From NCBI RefSeq assembly GCF_000515415.1, contig NZ_KI911783.1:2842392-2906391 (forward strand): a stretch of DNA of 64,000 bases. Direction: 5' to 3'. Under the pieces are notes generated by a model. It made no database searches and had not been told where the DNA came from. It worked only from the letters and a program-made list of their open reading frames with translations. How positions within the stretch are numbered: position 1 is the first letter of the stretch; each line of letters begins with the position of its first letter. Shown piece by piece: positions 44,016 to 53,287 of this stretch. The stretch is from Bradyrhizobium sp. WSM1417 (GTDB lineage Bacteria; Pseudomonadota; Alphaproteobacteria; Rhizobiales; Xanthobacteraceae). The translations under genes and the position numbers were made by a program.

Positions 44016-44987
44016 TTATCGATTTGACAAGGCATCACTAACCTTGGCGCGCCAGTCATTGGGGCTGGAAATACTTTGCGGTGCCCATTCGCCAAGGGCG
44101 TCAGGTCCGTTCTGTATCTGTGCTTCGTTGAGCTGCCAGACCAGATATCTGATTGGCGCGGCCGTGAATTCAGGGGACCGGAGATATTGCAGGAGCGTAG
44201 CCCAGGGCCCGACGTCTCCGGGATTCCACTTCAGCGCGACGGGGCGGTCAATCCTGTTGGACAGTCGCTGCGGAAAGCCGAAGTAGGGCTGCACGAAACT
44301 GTTGCCGACCACGGCGACCGCAGATGGGTCCGGGTCGAGCAGTCCGGCGGCCGGCGCAGCGGTCGCCCGTATGACATAGACATCCGGCCCGATGGCCCGC
44401 TTCCGGTCCGGAGGCAGGAAGTTGGCCGCGAGGTCGCCAAGATGCCGATCGCTCATCCATTCGCCCAACCGGGTTCCGCCGCCGGGCTTCCCCGGCAAAG
44501 GCGCCCCGGCGGCGATTACACCAGCGACAAGATCCGCTGTCGCTTCGGCAGCGAACGTCGTCCAATGAAAATCGGTGCGGTAAAATACTTCCTTGCCATC
44601 GGCCGTGACTGTCTTGAAGGCATCCCGGAGGTCGGGCGCATTGACTCCAGCAGCACGGAGTCCGGTGAGCTCCCGGTCATAGCGCCCGCGAACAGCGTCG
44701 GACATCGCTGACCCGTCGGGTAGCAAGCTCTCATAGAATCGGGGCTTGAGCGGGACAATTGCCACAATCAATTTGACGTTTTTCTGAGCCAGCAGGCGTT
44801 CGACGTCTGAAATAAGCTGGATGGACGTGCGCTCTGCGTCAGGGCGGGTCACGGTGAGGCTCTCCCAACCGGCAAAGAGCCAGTTGGACTTCCCCTCGAT
44901 GACAGCGTCGTGTGCCACTGCAGACGACGCGAGTGCAAGCGACGCGGTTGCAACAGCCACCATTAATCTTGTTGGGCGAGGGTTCAC
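44016..44987 (-). CDS. AlgJ/AlgX-like SGNH acetyltransferase, periplasmic
   Basis: A 323-residue exported protein of the ALGX/ALGJ SGNH-hydrolase family, which moves acetyl groups onto a polysaccharide in the periplasm. GTG at 44987 is favoured: an AGGTGA box lies 5 bases upstream and a signal peptide follows (MNPRPTRLMVAVATASLALA, cut near AVAHD). A longer reading from 45029 overlaps the previous gene without a ribosome-binding site. The catalytic pair is Asp139/His141 in YRTDFHWTTF, and the nucleophile is Ser230 in VVGNSF. GKSNWLFAGWE is the usual N-terminal motif. It starts 13 bases after the previous stop and is paralogous to the gene upstream of it. Confidence 0.88.
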   Translation of the reverse strand: MNPRPTRLMVAVATASLALASSAVAHDAVIEGKSNWLFAGWESLTVTRPDAERTSIQLISDVERLLAQKNVKLIVAIVPLKPRFYESLLPDGSAMSDAVRGRYDRELTGLRAAGVNAPDLRDAFKTVTADGKEVFYRTDFHWTTFAAEATADLVAGVIAAGAPLPGKPGGGTRLGEWMSDRHLGDLAANFLPPDRKRAIGPDVYVIRATAAPAAGLLDPDPSAVAVVGNSFVQPYFGFPQRLSNRIDRPVALKWNPGDVGPWATLLQYLRSPEFTAAPIRYLVWQLNEAQIQNGPDALGEWAPQSISSPNDWRAKVSDALSNR

Positions 44988-45000
44988 TGAATCACCTGAT

Positions 45001-46044
45001 CTACCGCATGAACTTCTTCTCGCCCTCACTAAGAGGGACGACGAGGGATCGCATAGGCCACTCCCATATCACCACCTTGTTCTTGTCCAGGCTGCCAGCT
45101 CTTTTCTCGAGGGTTTCAAGCAGCGCGCCGGCGAAGCCGCCGCCGGGCTGGCTGACCTGGGCCACTTCTCTGGTGAGAGCAGCCTGAAGATACTCGAAGA
45201 ATCCCGAGTTCAACGAAAACGAAGATCCAGCCAGAATGATTGACGGTTCGGCTGCGTCGTCGAGCAGTCCGCGCGCGTGCGAAATCTCGGCTTTGACCTC
45301 CTGCTCCTGCTCGGGAGCCGGGGCCAGCGCACGTGGCGCATGGGTCAGCCCGGATTGTCTTAACAAATCACCGGTACGCTCGCGTAGTGGCCCCTCGATC
45401 AGTTTGACTGCGTCTTGTCCGGGAGCGAGCGTGCCAGAAACGGCCTGCCTGATCCGCTCGACGGCAAAGCGTGCGCCAGCCTGATCCCAATGCGTATCGG
45501 TCCTCCAATAGCCAGGTCTGGGCCAGGTGTCGCGGAGGTCGACGACAAACGCGCCGTCGACGCGTGCCAGTTCACTCCAGAATCGGTCTCGCAAGCGTGA
45601 TTGTACAGCCGTGATGCCGCAGAGCTTGTCTTCCACCTGGTCTGCCTTGTCCGGTACAGGGACAATAACGAGTCGCGCGCCCGATTGTTTGATTGCCCGG
45701 ACCAGCCGTTGCAGCATCTCCGCGCGGAGAGCCATCCTTTCGCGATCATTGCGTTCGGCCCGCACTTCTTCGATGCTGTAGAGCCAATCACCGCACCCGG
45801 CGCGGACCTGTGGCCCGGCGTCGCCCAGTAACCGATACTCCAGCCCTGTCACCAGGCCGTCCAGCGTGACGCTTCGCGGCACCGCTCCAAAGATTGCTTT
45901 GTCGATTTTCTGCGCGAAGCCGCCGTAGGCTAGATCGTTTACTGTCGTCGTTTTCAACACCTGGCCGAGTGCTTCGTGACCTCTGGTCAGCACGGCGACG
46001 AGGCCCGAGAAGATCACTGCGAGTACGAGCAAAGGCCGGATCAT
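45001..46044 (-). CDS. AlgJ/AlgX-like SGNH acetyltransferase, periplasmic
   Basis: A 347-residue protein of the same family as its downstream neighbour. An N-terminal hydrophobic segment (MIRPLLVLAVIFSGLVAVLT) serves as membrane anchor or signal. GCGDWLYSIEE at 83-93 is the typical start of the catalytic domain; Asp183/His185 in YWRTDTHWDQAG and Ser274-Ser275 in LAGSSFS complete the catalytic set. The product should work with the AlgI-like acyltransferase just upstream, which passes acetyl groups across the membrane. The gap to that gene is 10 bases, and the stop is 13 bases from the next start, so it is within an operon. Confidence 0.9.
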   Translation of the reverse strand: MIRPLLVLAVIFSGLVAVLTRGHEALGQVLKTTTVNDLAYGGFAQKIDKAIFGAVPRSVTLDGLVTGLEYRLLGDAGPQVRAGCGDWLYSIEEVRAERNDRERMALRAEMLQRLVRAIKQSGARLVIVPVPDKADQVEDKLCGITAVQSRLRDRFWSELARVDGAFVVDLRDTWPRPGYWRTDTHWDQAGARFAVERIRQAVSGTLAPGQDAVKLIEGPLRERTGDLLRQSGLTHAPRALAPAPEQEQEVKAEISHARGLLDDAAEPSIILAGSSFSLNSGFFEYLQAALTREVAQVSQPGGGFAGALLETLEKRAGSLDKNKVVIWEWPMRSLVVPLSEGEKKFMR

Positions 46045-46054
46045 CCCGCGTCCC

Positions 46055-47434
46055 TCAGAACTGGAAATACAGGAAGGGAATCACGGTACGGCTTTGCATC
46101 GTCCATAACGCGCAGAGCCATAGCAAGAGCGCCAGTTCAAACGGTGGACGATCGATGTAACGTCGCAGCGGGTATTCAGGCAGTGCCGGGGCGTACACTA
46201 CGAAGAGGCTCACCCCGAGCGTGAGCAGTTCGACAGGTCTTGCCGCCGCGATCATTGGTGATGAAAGGGACAGCCCGTTAAGCCCCAGCAGTGCCGTCAT
46301 CATTGTCTGGACAACATGCCAGTCCTGGGCCCGAAATAGCAGCCAACCGATCATCACAAAAATCAAGGTCAGAAAGTGGGCGGCTACTGAAGGGATCGCC
46401 GGTCCGCCAGCTGCATGCCACAGCCGTGCCCCCATCAATCCAACTCCATGCCAAATGCCCCAGACCAGAAATGTCCAGCTCGCTCCGTGCCAGAGCCCGC
46501 CGAGCGCCATGGTCAGCAAGAGGTTGAAATAGGAGCGAGCCTTGCCAGCGCGGTTTCCGCCAAGGGGTATGTAAATGTAGTCGCGGAGCCAGCTTGACAG
46601 GCTGATATGCCAGCGGCGCCAGAACTCGGTGATGGATCTGCTCAGATAGGGATTGTCGAAATTTTCCGGGAATTTCAGGCCGACCATCAGTCCCAGCCCG
46701 ATGGCCATGCTACTGTAACCGGCAAAATCAAAATACAGGTGCAGCGTGTAGGCTGCGGCCGTCAAGGCCACATCGGCCGTGCTCGGGTTTGGCAGCGCAT
46801 ACCCGGCGTCGACAAGTGGTGCGAGCGTATCCCCGAGCAGCACCTTTTGTGCAAAGCCGAGCATGAAACGGCGCCAGCCTTCCGTGAATTCCGCGAGGTC
46901 GAAGGAGCGTGACGACAGCCGTTCCGCGACGGACTGATAGCGGACCACAGGACCTGCGACCAGGTGGCCAAACATGGCCTGGTAGGTTGCGTAATTCACG
47001 AAGCTGGTCTCGGCGGCGACCGTCTTCCTGAAGACGTCAACTGAGTAGGATATCGCGCCAAACACGAAGAATGAGAGGCCGATTGGCAAAGGAATCGCGG
47101 TCCAATGTCCCGCTGAAGCACCAAGGGCCAGCGCGCTTTCAGCGAGAAGGTTGGCGTATTTGAACCAGATCAGACTCGCAATAGGCGCAAGGATAGCAGC
47201 GAGCAGGGCAAATTGGCGCTCGCCGCCATCGCTTCGGACGATCCAAAGGCCCGTCGCCCACGACCAGCAGGCAATCGCAACGAGGAGAGGCAGAAAATCG
47301 AATCGCCACCAGCCGTAAAAGATCAAGCTGAACACGAGGATCGTGAAGTTACGGAATCTTGCAGGGGCGATCGCATAGGCGAGCAAAAACAGAGGCAAAA
47401 AAACAAAAATGAAGGAATCGCTGACAAACACCAT
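46055..47434 (-). CDS. AlgI-like MBOAT O-acyltransferase
   Basis: A 459-residue multi-pass membrane protein of the MBOAT family. FWRRWHISLSSWLRDYIYIP (271-290) and LGGLWHGASWTFLVWGIWHG (311-330) carry the conserved His276, His316 and His329. In AlgI, the His316 equivalent is needed to transfer acetyl from a cytoplasmic donor across the inner membrane. Length and topology are normal for AlgI. It stands second in the operon, 11 bases after the algF-like gene and 10 bases before the first algJ-like gene. No alginate polymerase or epimerase is in the window, so the polymer may be another polysaccharide such as acetylated cellulose. Confidence 0.94.
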   Translation of the reverse strand: MVFVSDSFIFVFLPLFLLAYAIAPARFRNFTILVFSLIFYGWWRFDFLPLLVAIACWSWATGLWIVRSDGGERQFALLAAILAPIASLIWFKYANLLAESALALGASAGHWTAIPLPIGLSFFVFGAISYSVDVFRKTVAAETSFVNYATYQAMFGHLVAGPVVRYQSVAERLSSRSFDLAEFTEGWRRFMLGFAQKVLLGDTLAPLVDAGYALPNPSTADVALTAAAYTLHLYFDFAGYSSMAIGLGLMVGLKFPENFDNPYLSRSITEFWRRWHISLSSWLRDYIYIPLGGNRAGKARSYFNLLLTMALGGLWHGASWTFLVWGIWHGVGLMGARLWHAAGGPAIPSVAAHFLTLIFVMIGWLLFRAQDWHVVQTMMTALLGLNGLSLSSPMIAAARPVELLTLGVSLFVVYAPALPEYPLRRYIDRPPFELALLLWLCALWTMQSRTVIPFLYFQF

Positions 47435-47445
47435 CGATGCGTGGC

Positions 47446-48147
47446 CTAGCGCTCTCGATAGGCTTCGATCTCATCCAATTGTCCGGTGAGACGAAGCCGC
47501 CCGGAGCCCTTGTGAAGGAATAGGCTGTAGTAATCGCCGGTGCGGAGTTGGGGAAGCGTCAGGAGCGCGTTGTCTTCGCCGCAGGACCCTTCGAGTTTGG
47601 CGATCACAGGGTTGATCGTTCTGGACTGGACGGAGGCGAACGAAGTTTGTTCAAAGATCGTTGGGCCGCCCGCAATTTTCAGCATCGCTGTGCACCCGGG
47701 TACGAGATTGAAAAAGCGCAGCCTGGCTTTCAGGCCGTCGCTGGAGCTTTGCGCCTCGTCAATCGACTGCAGGGTCCAGACCGAGTTGGTCTTCGAGACC
47801 ACGAGGGTGTGATACGTCTCGGCGCCTGGCACTATATCTTTCGAAACCGCAGAGCCGTCGATGGAGAGGTTTAGCGGCTGATTGCCTGGAACGGCGCGGT
47901 AGGAGCTCGCCCCCGTAGCCTCGCTCATCGGCAAATCCAGGAAGTTGACCTGAATCCGAGGGACATGTCCGTCGGACGCCATGACAATTCTTACGAAGGC
48001 ATATCCCGGCGGGGGTCTCGTCGCATACAACCGACCGATCTCCTGCCCAAGACTTTGACCGGGCCGGACGATCGAGAGTGCCAGTAGCAGCACGGCAAAG
48101 CCGAACAGCCTCCGAGAAAGGCGATGACAGGGAAGAAGAGGTGCCAT
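47446..48147 (-). CDS. AlgF-like periplasmic acetylation protein
   Basis: A 233-residue exported protein. ATG 48147 is followed by a signal sequence (RRLFGFAVLLLALSIVRPGQ, cut near SLGQE). RLYATRPPPGYAFVRIVMAS is the diagnostic N-terminal motif of AlgF-type proteins (LYDxxPPPGxAFVRv), and the rest has the repeated beta-sandwich form (FFNLVPGCTAMLKIAGG ... LTLPQLRTGDYYSLFLH). AlgF helps pass the acetyl group to the SGNH transferase in the periplasm. An in-frame TTG at 48174 adds nine residues and is less likely. It is the first gene of the operon; 300 bases separate it from the divergent secreted-protein gene. Confidence 0.85.
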   Translation of the reverse strand: MAPLLPCHRLSRRLFGFAVLLLALSIVRPGQSLGQEIGRLYATRPPPGYAFVRIVMASDGHVPRIQVNFLDLPMSEATGASSYRAVPGNQPLNLSIDGSAVSKDIVPGAETYHTLVVSKTNSVWTLQSIDEAQSSSDGLKARLRFFNLVPGCTAMLKIAGGPTIFEQTSFASVQSRTINPVIAKLEGSCGEDNALLTLPQLRTGDYYSLFLHKGSGRLRLTGQLDEIEAYRER

Positions 48148-48451
48148 TTTTGGATTCAGGGCCTGGTTGAACAACGCGCCGGCTGCTTAACAGCCAGCCA
48201 TGAGAACGGCATCCGGCCAATACCTCTGGTCGCATGGGAAACAGATTTTAGCAAAGCGGGAGACGGCCAGCACTCGGTTGCGATCCTGCCATCCTGACCA
48301 GCCGGGCCGAATGTGGCAGATACATCGCAGCGAGGATCCCGCGGACCGCAAATCCTCTGGAGTTGGCTCTGTAGCCTTGTCCTGTGAATGAGAGGCCATT
48401 AAGACTATTCATCCCTGTTAACATGAATCGGACGGGTCAGAGGGCCATACA

Positions 48452-48736
48452 ATGCTGAAACTGGCTGGAGCGGTCACCGGTCTCTCGATGATGCTGGCGG
48501 GAGGCGTATCGGCCTCGCCGCTTGTTGTCCAGGCCAGCGCAGCTCAGGCCGACGGTGCGCTTGAGCAGGTGAAGGTGATCTGTGACGAAAGCGGCCGCTG
48601 TCACCGTCCGCCGGTCCGCCGGCCTGTGGCGCGCTGGGTCTATGGCGATGGCAATTTTTACGGTCCTTTCGACGGTCCGGGCCATTATGGCAATCCGAGG
48701 CTTCGCTACCGGGTGTTTCCTTACTTCTGGTGGTAA
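48452..48736 (+). CDS. Small secreted protein
   Basis: A 94-residue exported protein. AGAGGG lies 8 bases before the ATG and a signal peptide follows (MLKLAGAVTGLSMMLAGGVS, cut near ASA). The mature part has two Cys (VICDESGRCHRPPVRRP) and an aromatic Gly/Tyr/Phe-rich end (WVYGDGNFYGPFDGPGHYGN, then FPYFWW). Proteins with this short Cys-x5-7-C and aromatic tail are common in Bradyrhizobium and have no assigned function. It is divergent from the algF-like operon, so the shared 300 bases may hold both promoters. Confidence 0.75.
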   Translation: MLKLAGAVTGLSMMLAGGVSASPLVVQASAAQADGALEQVKVICDESGRCHRPPVRRPVARWVYGDGNFYGPFDGPGHYGNPRLRYRVFPYFWW

Positions 48737-49122
48737 CACGCCGGATAGTCGTACGACGACATAAACACTGCTCTGGTGGTCCGTTTGGGGGGTACCCGTA
48801 GGCTTGCCGGGAATGACTGTCTTTCCTCAGTCAACGGATAGCGTGTGCGCGACCGGATCGGCGCTTCTTGCCCGCAACTGCGCTTACGTCCCGGCCTGCA
48901 ACAAAAGTGCTCCTTCGCCGCGGCTGCCGGACGTACGCAGCCTGCTCGGCCACGCGACCACCAGCAAGGCGTTTTTCAACATGCGCGCGAGCACCGCGAA
49001 CTGTGCTCTCTACCCGAAAATCGGCGGCTCGGAAGGGCGAGGTTACCTGGTCCGAACCGCATGATCAGGGCCGGTGGCCGCACCATTGACCAGACGTGAA
49101 GCTCAACGTCAGAAACAGGTAG
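48737..49122. other. Region with a faint recombinase-like frame
   Basis: A frame at about 48804-49064 contains DVRSLLGHATTSKAFFN, which is weakly like the LGHxxxxTTxxY box of tyrosine recombinases. The rest does not match, so no gene is called. Confidence 0.3.
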
Positions 49123-49329
49123 TCACCTCGTTGTCACCGTGTCTTCAGGCCATTCGATAGGGGGACAGTACAGTCCCCGACTTTCGATCTCACGACGCAA
49201 TTCCTCTGCACGCTCTTTCGCCGGGCCGCCGAGCAGCCGAATGCCTGACCGGGCATCCGCACGCACCTCGTCGCGGATGCTCTCGTACAAGCGGAAGATG
49301 AAATGGTCCGAGAGATTTTCGAAGGGCAT
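49123..49329 (-). CDS. Small helical protein, paralogue of 8011-8211
   Basis: A 68-residue protein: MPFENLSDHFIFRLYESIRD, EVRADARSGIRLLGGPAKER, AEELRREIESRGLYCPPIEW. About three quarters of its residues match the protein at 8011-8211. One more Cys (LYCPPIEW) and a longer tail distinguish it. Helical with an acidic PIEWPED end. No obvious ribosome-binding site better than AGCGATT. Preservation of both copies next to decayed DNA suggests selection on the protein. Function unknown. Confidence 0.68.
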   Translation of the reverse strand: MPFENLSDHFIFRLYESIRDEVRADARSGIRLLGGPAKERAEELRREIESRGLYCPPIEWPEDTVTTR

Positions 49330-49720
49330 CTGCGCACCAATCGCTGCAAAAGTGGGGTGGGTCGCCAGACGGGGGCGAAAGTCTGGCGGCCCTGCCAGAC
49401 TACCAATCCGTGGTCTTTGGCATCAACTCAGACCCACCCTGTCCAGCGCGGCCAAGCGTTAGAGAAGCACGCGCCCGGTCTCAAGGCGAACTTCGGATTA
49501 ACCTCACTTCTCAAGGTTAAATGTCTGCCTGGACTGTGCTTCTCAGCCTTGGTCGCGATTTCACAGCCTGCTGCGGCTCAACCAGATCCGGCGCATTCGC
49601 GGCGGTTTCAGGCTATCCACATGAAAGCGTCCATCAAGCGGCTGGAGGAGCTGGCTGGCTTTGCCGGCCGGCTCACCGACGGGGAGAACGCGACGATCTC
49701 GCGGTCAAGGGGCAGCGCCG
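49123..49720. repeat. Diverged segmental repeat, copy 2
   Basis: Partner of 8011-8620; see that entry. Here the coiled-coil gene remnant begins at 49621 with an ATG (MKASIKRLEELAGFAGRLTD) and breaks near 49690. Confidence 0.65.
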
Positions 49721-50645
49721 GGATTTGCCGCACTGACCGACAGCACGCCGCGCGGAGGCGGATGTCACCCGCCTGCGCCGAGTGAGCGTGTCATCGGTTG
49801 GATGATCGCGAGCAGTGCCGGCCCAAACGGTGATCGACCCAGGAGAGCGGCTCCTTCGGGTCGGGCAGGGCTTTCGAGGAGGCCACCTGGAGGCCGCCGG
49901 CCCCGGGGGCGAAACTTGGGGTTTGCGCGGGGCCGGCGGTCTTTTGGGCGGGACTGGGGGTCACGCCCCGGAAGCCTAGCCGACTCTTGCGGGCCTTTGA
50001 AGTGCGACCTTGGATGCAGGACATGACCTCTCGGCCGATGCCCCGGATGGACTGTCAGCGGCAACAGCGGCGGGCATGTGCTCGTCCGCGGCCATGCTGG
50101 CAGGGGCGTCGCGTGGCTGTCGGCGGCGAGCCGGGTCTCGCCAACTTGAGGCCGCGCAGAACAAGATCATCATCAGCCAGTGGTCTGCTCGCCTTGAAGG
50201 CGGTGTTGCTGGCCGCACATCGCGTCGTCAGATCGCCAGACACTTCGCGAGCGAGCCACGTCGGCTTAAAATCTGCCCTTGGCCGCGTTGGGTGTTGGAG
50301 TGGCGCCCGCCCGCAAGGCTCCGGGCCGCCGCCTTAGAGTCAGAGCCAAGGGAGCCGGTTCGAATGATCGTGCGTAGCGCTTACGTTTTCACCAACTAGG
50401 TGACCGCCTCGCCTGCATCCCGTTCGCTGAGGATGATGTGGTGCAGTCGCCCGGAAAAGAGCCGAAGGATTGGCGAACGGAGTGCACCGCCGCCAGGCTG
50501 CCCGCACCGAATATGCTCATCGAGAGGCTCCCCACGGAAGATGGATCAGACAAACCAGAAATCTGACCGGCCTTTCTTTCCAATCTTTACAGTTTCTCTG
50601 TCCACGAATATCCTGAAGCAATTATTTGATTTTCCAGGTGATGTT
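49721..50645. other. Region without a supported gene
   Basis: GC-rich, with many overlapping frames on both strands and low-complexity Arg/Pro/Gly translations. No start signal, family motif or consistent frame seen. Confidence 0.4.
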
Positions 50646-50756
50646 ATGAAAGCTTTTGCGCTAGCTGTTGCGCCCGCTCTCCTGCCCGTGACTCATGACG
50701 CACAAGCGGAGACCGGCGCTCGTCAGCTACCACAAAGAACGCTCAGCAGCCGCTGA
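50646..50756 (+). CDS. Short secreted frame, possibly frameshifted
   Basis: MKAFALAVAPALLPVTHDAQ then AETGARQLPQRTLSSR: a signal peptide with an AGG 8 bases before the ATG, but only about 16 mature residues. The next frame continues to 50916 with five Cys (DQTCTKLHTCHADVRQ ... SVCGPFC), so a one-base change near 50710 may have split one small secreted Cys protein. Low confidence. Confidence 0.3.
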   Translation: MKAFALAVAPALLPVTHDAQAETGARQLPQRTLSSR

Positions 50757-50944
50757 CCAAACGTGTACCAAGTTGCACACGTGCCATGCAGATGTCAGGC
50801 AAACCCCGGCAGGGTGGCTAATCATCAAATATGAGATCCTCGCCGATAAGTCTGGTGAGGTTTTCTCTTTCTCGTGGCACGCAACTTCGGTCTGCGGGCC
50901 CTTTTGCAGGTCCTGATAGAAACAGCCATTGTGGATGCATACAG

Positions 50945-51124
50945 ATGCAGGTGCCGTGCCCAAAATGCAGAGTGATCGTCGCCATTGGCGCCACCAAATG
51001 GTTCTTTGACGGAGGCGAATGCAGGGAGCTTCGCGGGACCGCTGCGGGCCGGGCTGAACAGTATGAAAAGTGTCCCGCCCTGATCGAAGCGGTGTCGAAG
51101 GCAGGGAAGAATGCCGGTAGCTAG
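50945..51124 (+). CDS. Small zinc-ribbon-like protein
   Basis: A 59-residue protein: MQVPCPKCRVIVAIGATKWF, FDGGECRELRGTAAGRAEQY, EKCPALIEAVSKAGKNAGS. Cys5 and Cys8 in CPKC, Cys26 and Cys43 give four possible zinc ligands. The start is set by alignment to its broken relative at 40052-40243 and by the CPxC motif at the N-terminus; the ribosome-binding site is weak and the frame stays open upstream. Function unknown; no DNA-binding helix is evident. Confidence 0.62.
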   Translation: MQVPCPKCRVIVAIGATKWFFDGGECRELRGTAAGRAEQYEKCPALIEAVSKAGKNAGS

Positions 51125-51719
51125 CCGAAAGCCATTGATCATCTCACCGAAAAGCAGAACAGGTTCAAGCGGCCTCTGGCACCATTTGGAGGGCGCGATG
51201 AATCTGATTGTACTCGAGCCTGGTCGGCTGTAGGGGCCCACGATGAAGGCGCGATATCATGTGAGCTCGGCGCGGATGTTGTAGTGGCGGATCGACGAGC
51301 TCCGTCTCCAAGGTATGGCAGAAGAAACCGGGCGGGCTGGATCCAGGAGGTAATCGATCAGCAACGCAAACTGAATTGAGGTCTCCGCACCGAGCGCCAC
51401 AATCCACCGGAGGATCAATGCTGGTTGCTCGATCGGGTCAGACAATCGCAAACTGGGCTGAATCCAGCACGCGCATCAGCACCTCTTCAACCAAAAGACC
51501 GGCCCGAGGCGGTCTCGAGGTCCGCGGTGAGGAGGCTGGAGATCAGACTGCACGCAAGCCGACGTTGATACGCCTGTGGCCAAGCCAATGGCTGCTGAAA
51601 GATCAATTAAAGAGCTTCTTGATTGCTATTGACGGCCACCAAAAAAATGCGAATAATCTATTATATTTAAATTTGGGGTATTTATTGGTTCGCTGCGAGT
51701 AACCAGTTGGAGCTATCTA
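51125..51719. other. Region without a supported gene
   Basis: Frames at 51165-51407 (minus) and 51376-51702 (plus) lack start signals and protein-like composition. The last 100 bases are AT-rich and probably hold the promoter of the gene at 51720. Confidence 0.38.
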
Positions 51720-51929
51720 ATGGGCCGGGCAGGACTGCAAATGTCTCATTTGCGACGCCTCCAGGCGGCGCTCGAGAAGATTGCGGCTGATCTTGACGAG
51801 ATCGAGGGACGTTCCCACGCGCGGCTGCGTTACATTGCCCAGGATCTGAGCGAACCAGGTTCGGCTCGCAGCCTCGAATCGTTCGTTTCCAACTTCGAAA
51901 TTGCGGTAAGAGGCCGATTGCTCAATTGA
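51720..51929 (+). CDS. Small helical hypothetical protein
   Basis: A 69-residue protein, MGRAGLQMSHLRRLQAALEK, IAADLDEIEGRSHARLRYIA, QDLSEPGSARSLESFVSNFE. TTGGAG lies 7 bases before the ATG. It is helical, with a likely coiled coil in the first 35 residues. No Cys or membrane segment. I recognise no family; an internal ATG at 51741 has no ribosome-binding site. Confidence 0.55.
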   Translation: MGRAGLQMSHLRRLQAALEKIAADLDEIEGRSHARLRYIAQDLSEPGSARSLESFVSNFEIAVRGRLLN

Positions 51930-52525
51930 GCAATTGAATACAGGAATTATGCGGCGGGGCGGTGCGTCGCTCGCGCTTGGGCATGCCGCGCAAGACAGTA
52001 CTTTTCAGGCAGGCGAGGGTGCCTCCTGTTTTGGTTGATCCAAGCGAGGCGAAAGCGGCGCGGAAGATCTGGGCGTCTCAGTGGACGCTCGCGCCTGTCA
52101 CGCAGTCGTTCTTGAGCCATAAAAGATCAGCGGTCTGCGGCCGCATGTCATTCCAGGCCATTCTAATGGACCTACCCGGTCTCAAAAGTCGGCTTGGTCT
52201 TTTGGACTCGGATCAGGAAAGGTTGTCTGAGTGCTCAGTCAATGGGCAAGGATCTCGACGCTCGCGGTACGCGCAATGTCGCCACGCCAACTAGGCGGGC
52301 TTGGTCACAAAAACCTGCGCGGTCGCTGCAAGCAAACTCCCGCCAAGCCGACCTGTGTTGTCGGTACTGATCTCCCGCCGGCCCGGGCGCTGCCGCAGCG
52401 GCTACCGTTCTCTTTGACGTTGAAAATACAACCTGGAATCGCGATTGCGGTTGTATGAGAGAACGCCCGGGAACGCCGCTTCGGCTTCGCGGTTGGAGAG
52501 TCGTGAACAAGGTAGGTAGGCCGCC
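51930..52525. other. Region without a supported gene
   Basis: I see no gene; the stretch is the upstream flank of a broken ABC-transporter gene and may contain its unrecognisable 5' part. Confidence 0.38.
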
Positions 52526-53016
52526 GTTATCGCCGCCCTGTTCAATCCGGCCAATCCCACAAATCCACCTTTCGTTGCTAAACTCAGTGTAGCTGCGGGC
52601 GCGAAGGGGATGACAGTGCTGCCATTCGCGTTGAAGTTTCCCAGCGAACTTGATGCCGTGTTCTCGGCGCTCGCGGAGCAGCGTCCGGACACCCTGCAAT
52701 TCATAACCGATTCAGGGAATGTTGATCTGGCTGACCGCATTGCGGCGCTGGCCATCAAACATCGGATTCCCACCTTTTCCAATTATTCGCAGTTCGCTAT
52801 TTTGGGCGGGCTTTTGACATATGGGACGACCGAGCGGGATCTATTTACCGGGCGTCATCTTACGTGAGACGGATTCTGAATGGCGCGGCGCCGGGTGAAC
52901 TTCCGGTGGAGCAACCGACGAAGATTGCGCTGGTCATCAACCTGAAAACCGCCAAGGCACTCGACCTCAGCCTTCCACCAACGCTGATTTCTCGCGCCGA
53001 CGAGGTAATCGAATGA
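52526..53016 (+). pseudogene. ABC transporter substrate-binding protein fragment
   Basis: Frame 1: [70 protein letters not shown], then a stop. A shifted frame resumes [48 protein letters not shown]. The end [38 protein letters not shown] is diagnostic of the ABC_sub_bind family of rhizobia. The signal peptide and first half are missing and the frame breaks near 52866. Non-functional. Confidence 0.82.
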
Positions 53017-53188
53017 GCGCGGCCACTTCCCCTATTAGGCCCACAGCCGACTTATCGCCAGCAGCCGTTCCAGGGCTGCATGTGACCCACAGCGGTCATC
53101 GGAAGGAGCGAGCGTTGAATTTACTCAAGCTCAAGCAAACCTTCGTATGTTTTTCAACTGATAAAATTAATCGCGAAACGAGCGCAGT

Positions 53189-53206
53189 GTGTTCAATAGT
53201 GAACAC
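53189..53206. promoter_or_regulatory. Perfect palindrome upstream of PEP-CTERM gene
   Basis: GTGTTCAATAGTGAACAC: 7-bp perfect arms (GTGTTCA / TGAACAC) with a 4-base centre. It lies 82 bases before the ATG at 53288 and may be an operator. It does not resemble the CTATATACC-N4-GATATAG sites. Confidence 0.45.
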
Positions 53207-53287
53207 AGCTTTGTTGTTGACTCCTAACGGAAGTTAAAATTTACTAAGTTCGTTTGATATTTTCGTTAATTAATTGGGAGCTACAAA

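Noticed and set aside
48804..49064. Tyrosine-recombinase-like frame (LLGHATTSKAFF)
   Set aside because: Only one short box is similar; the catalytic Arg, His and Tyr cannot be placed.
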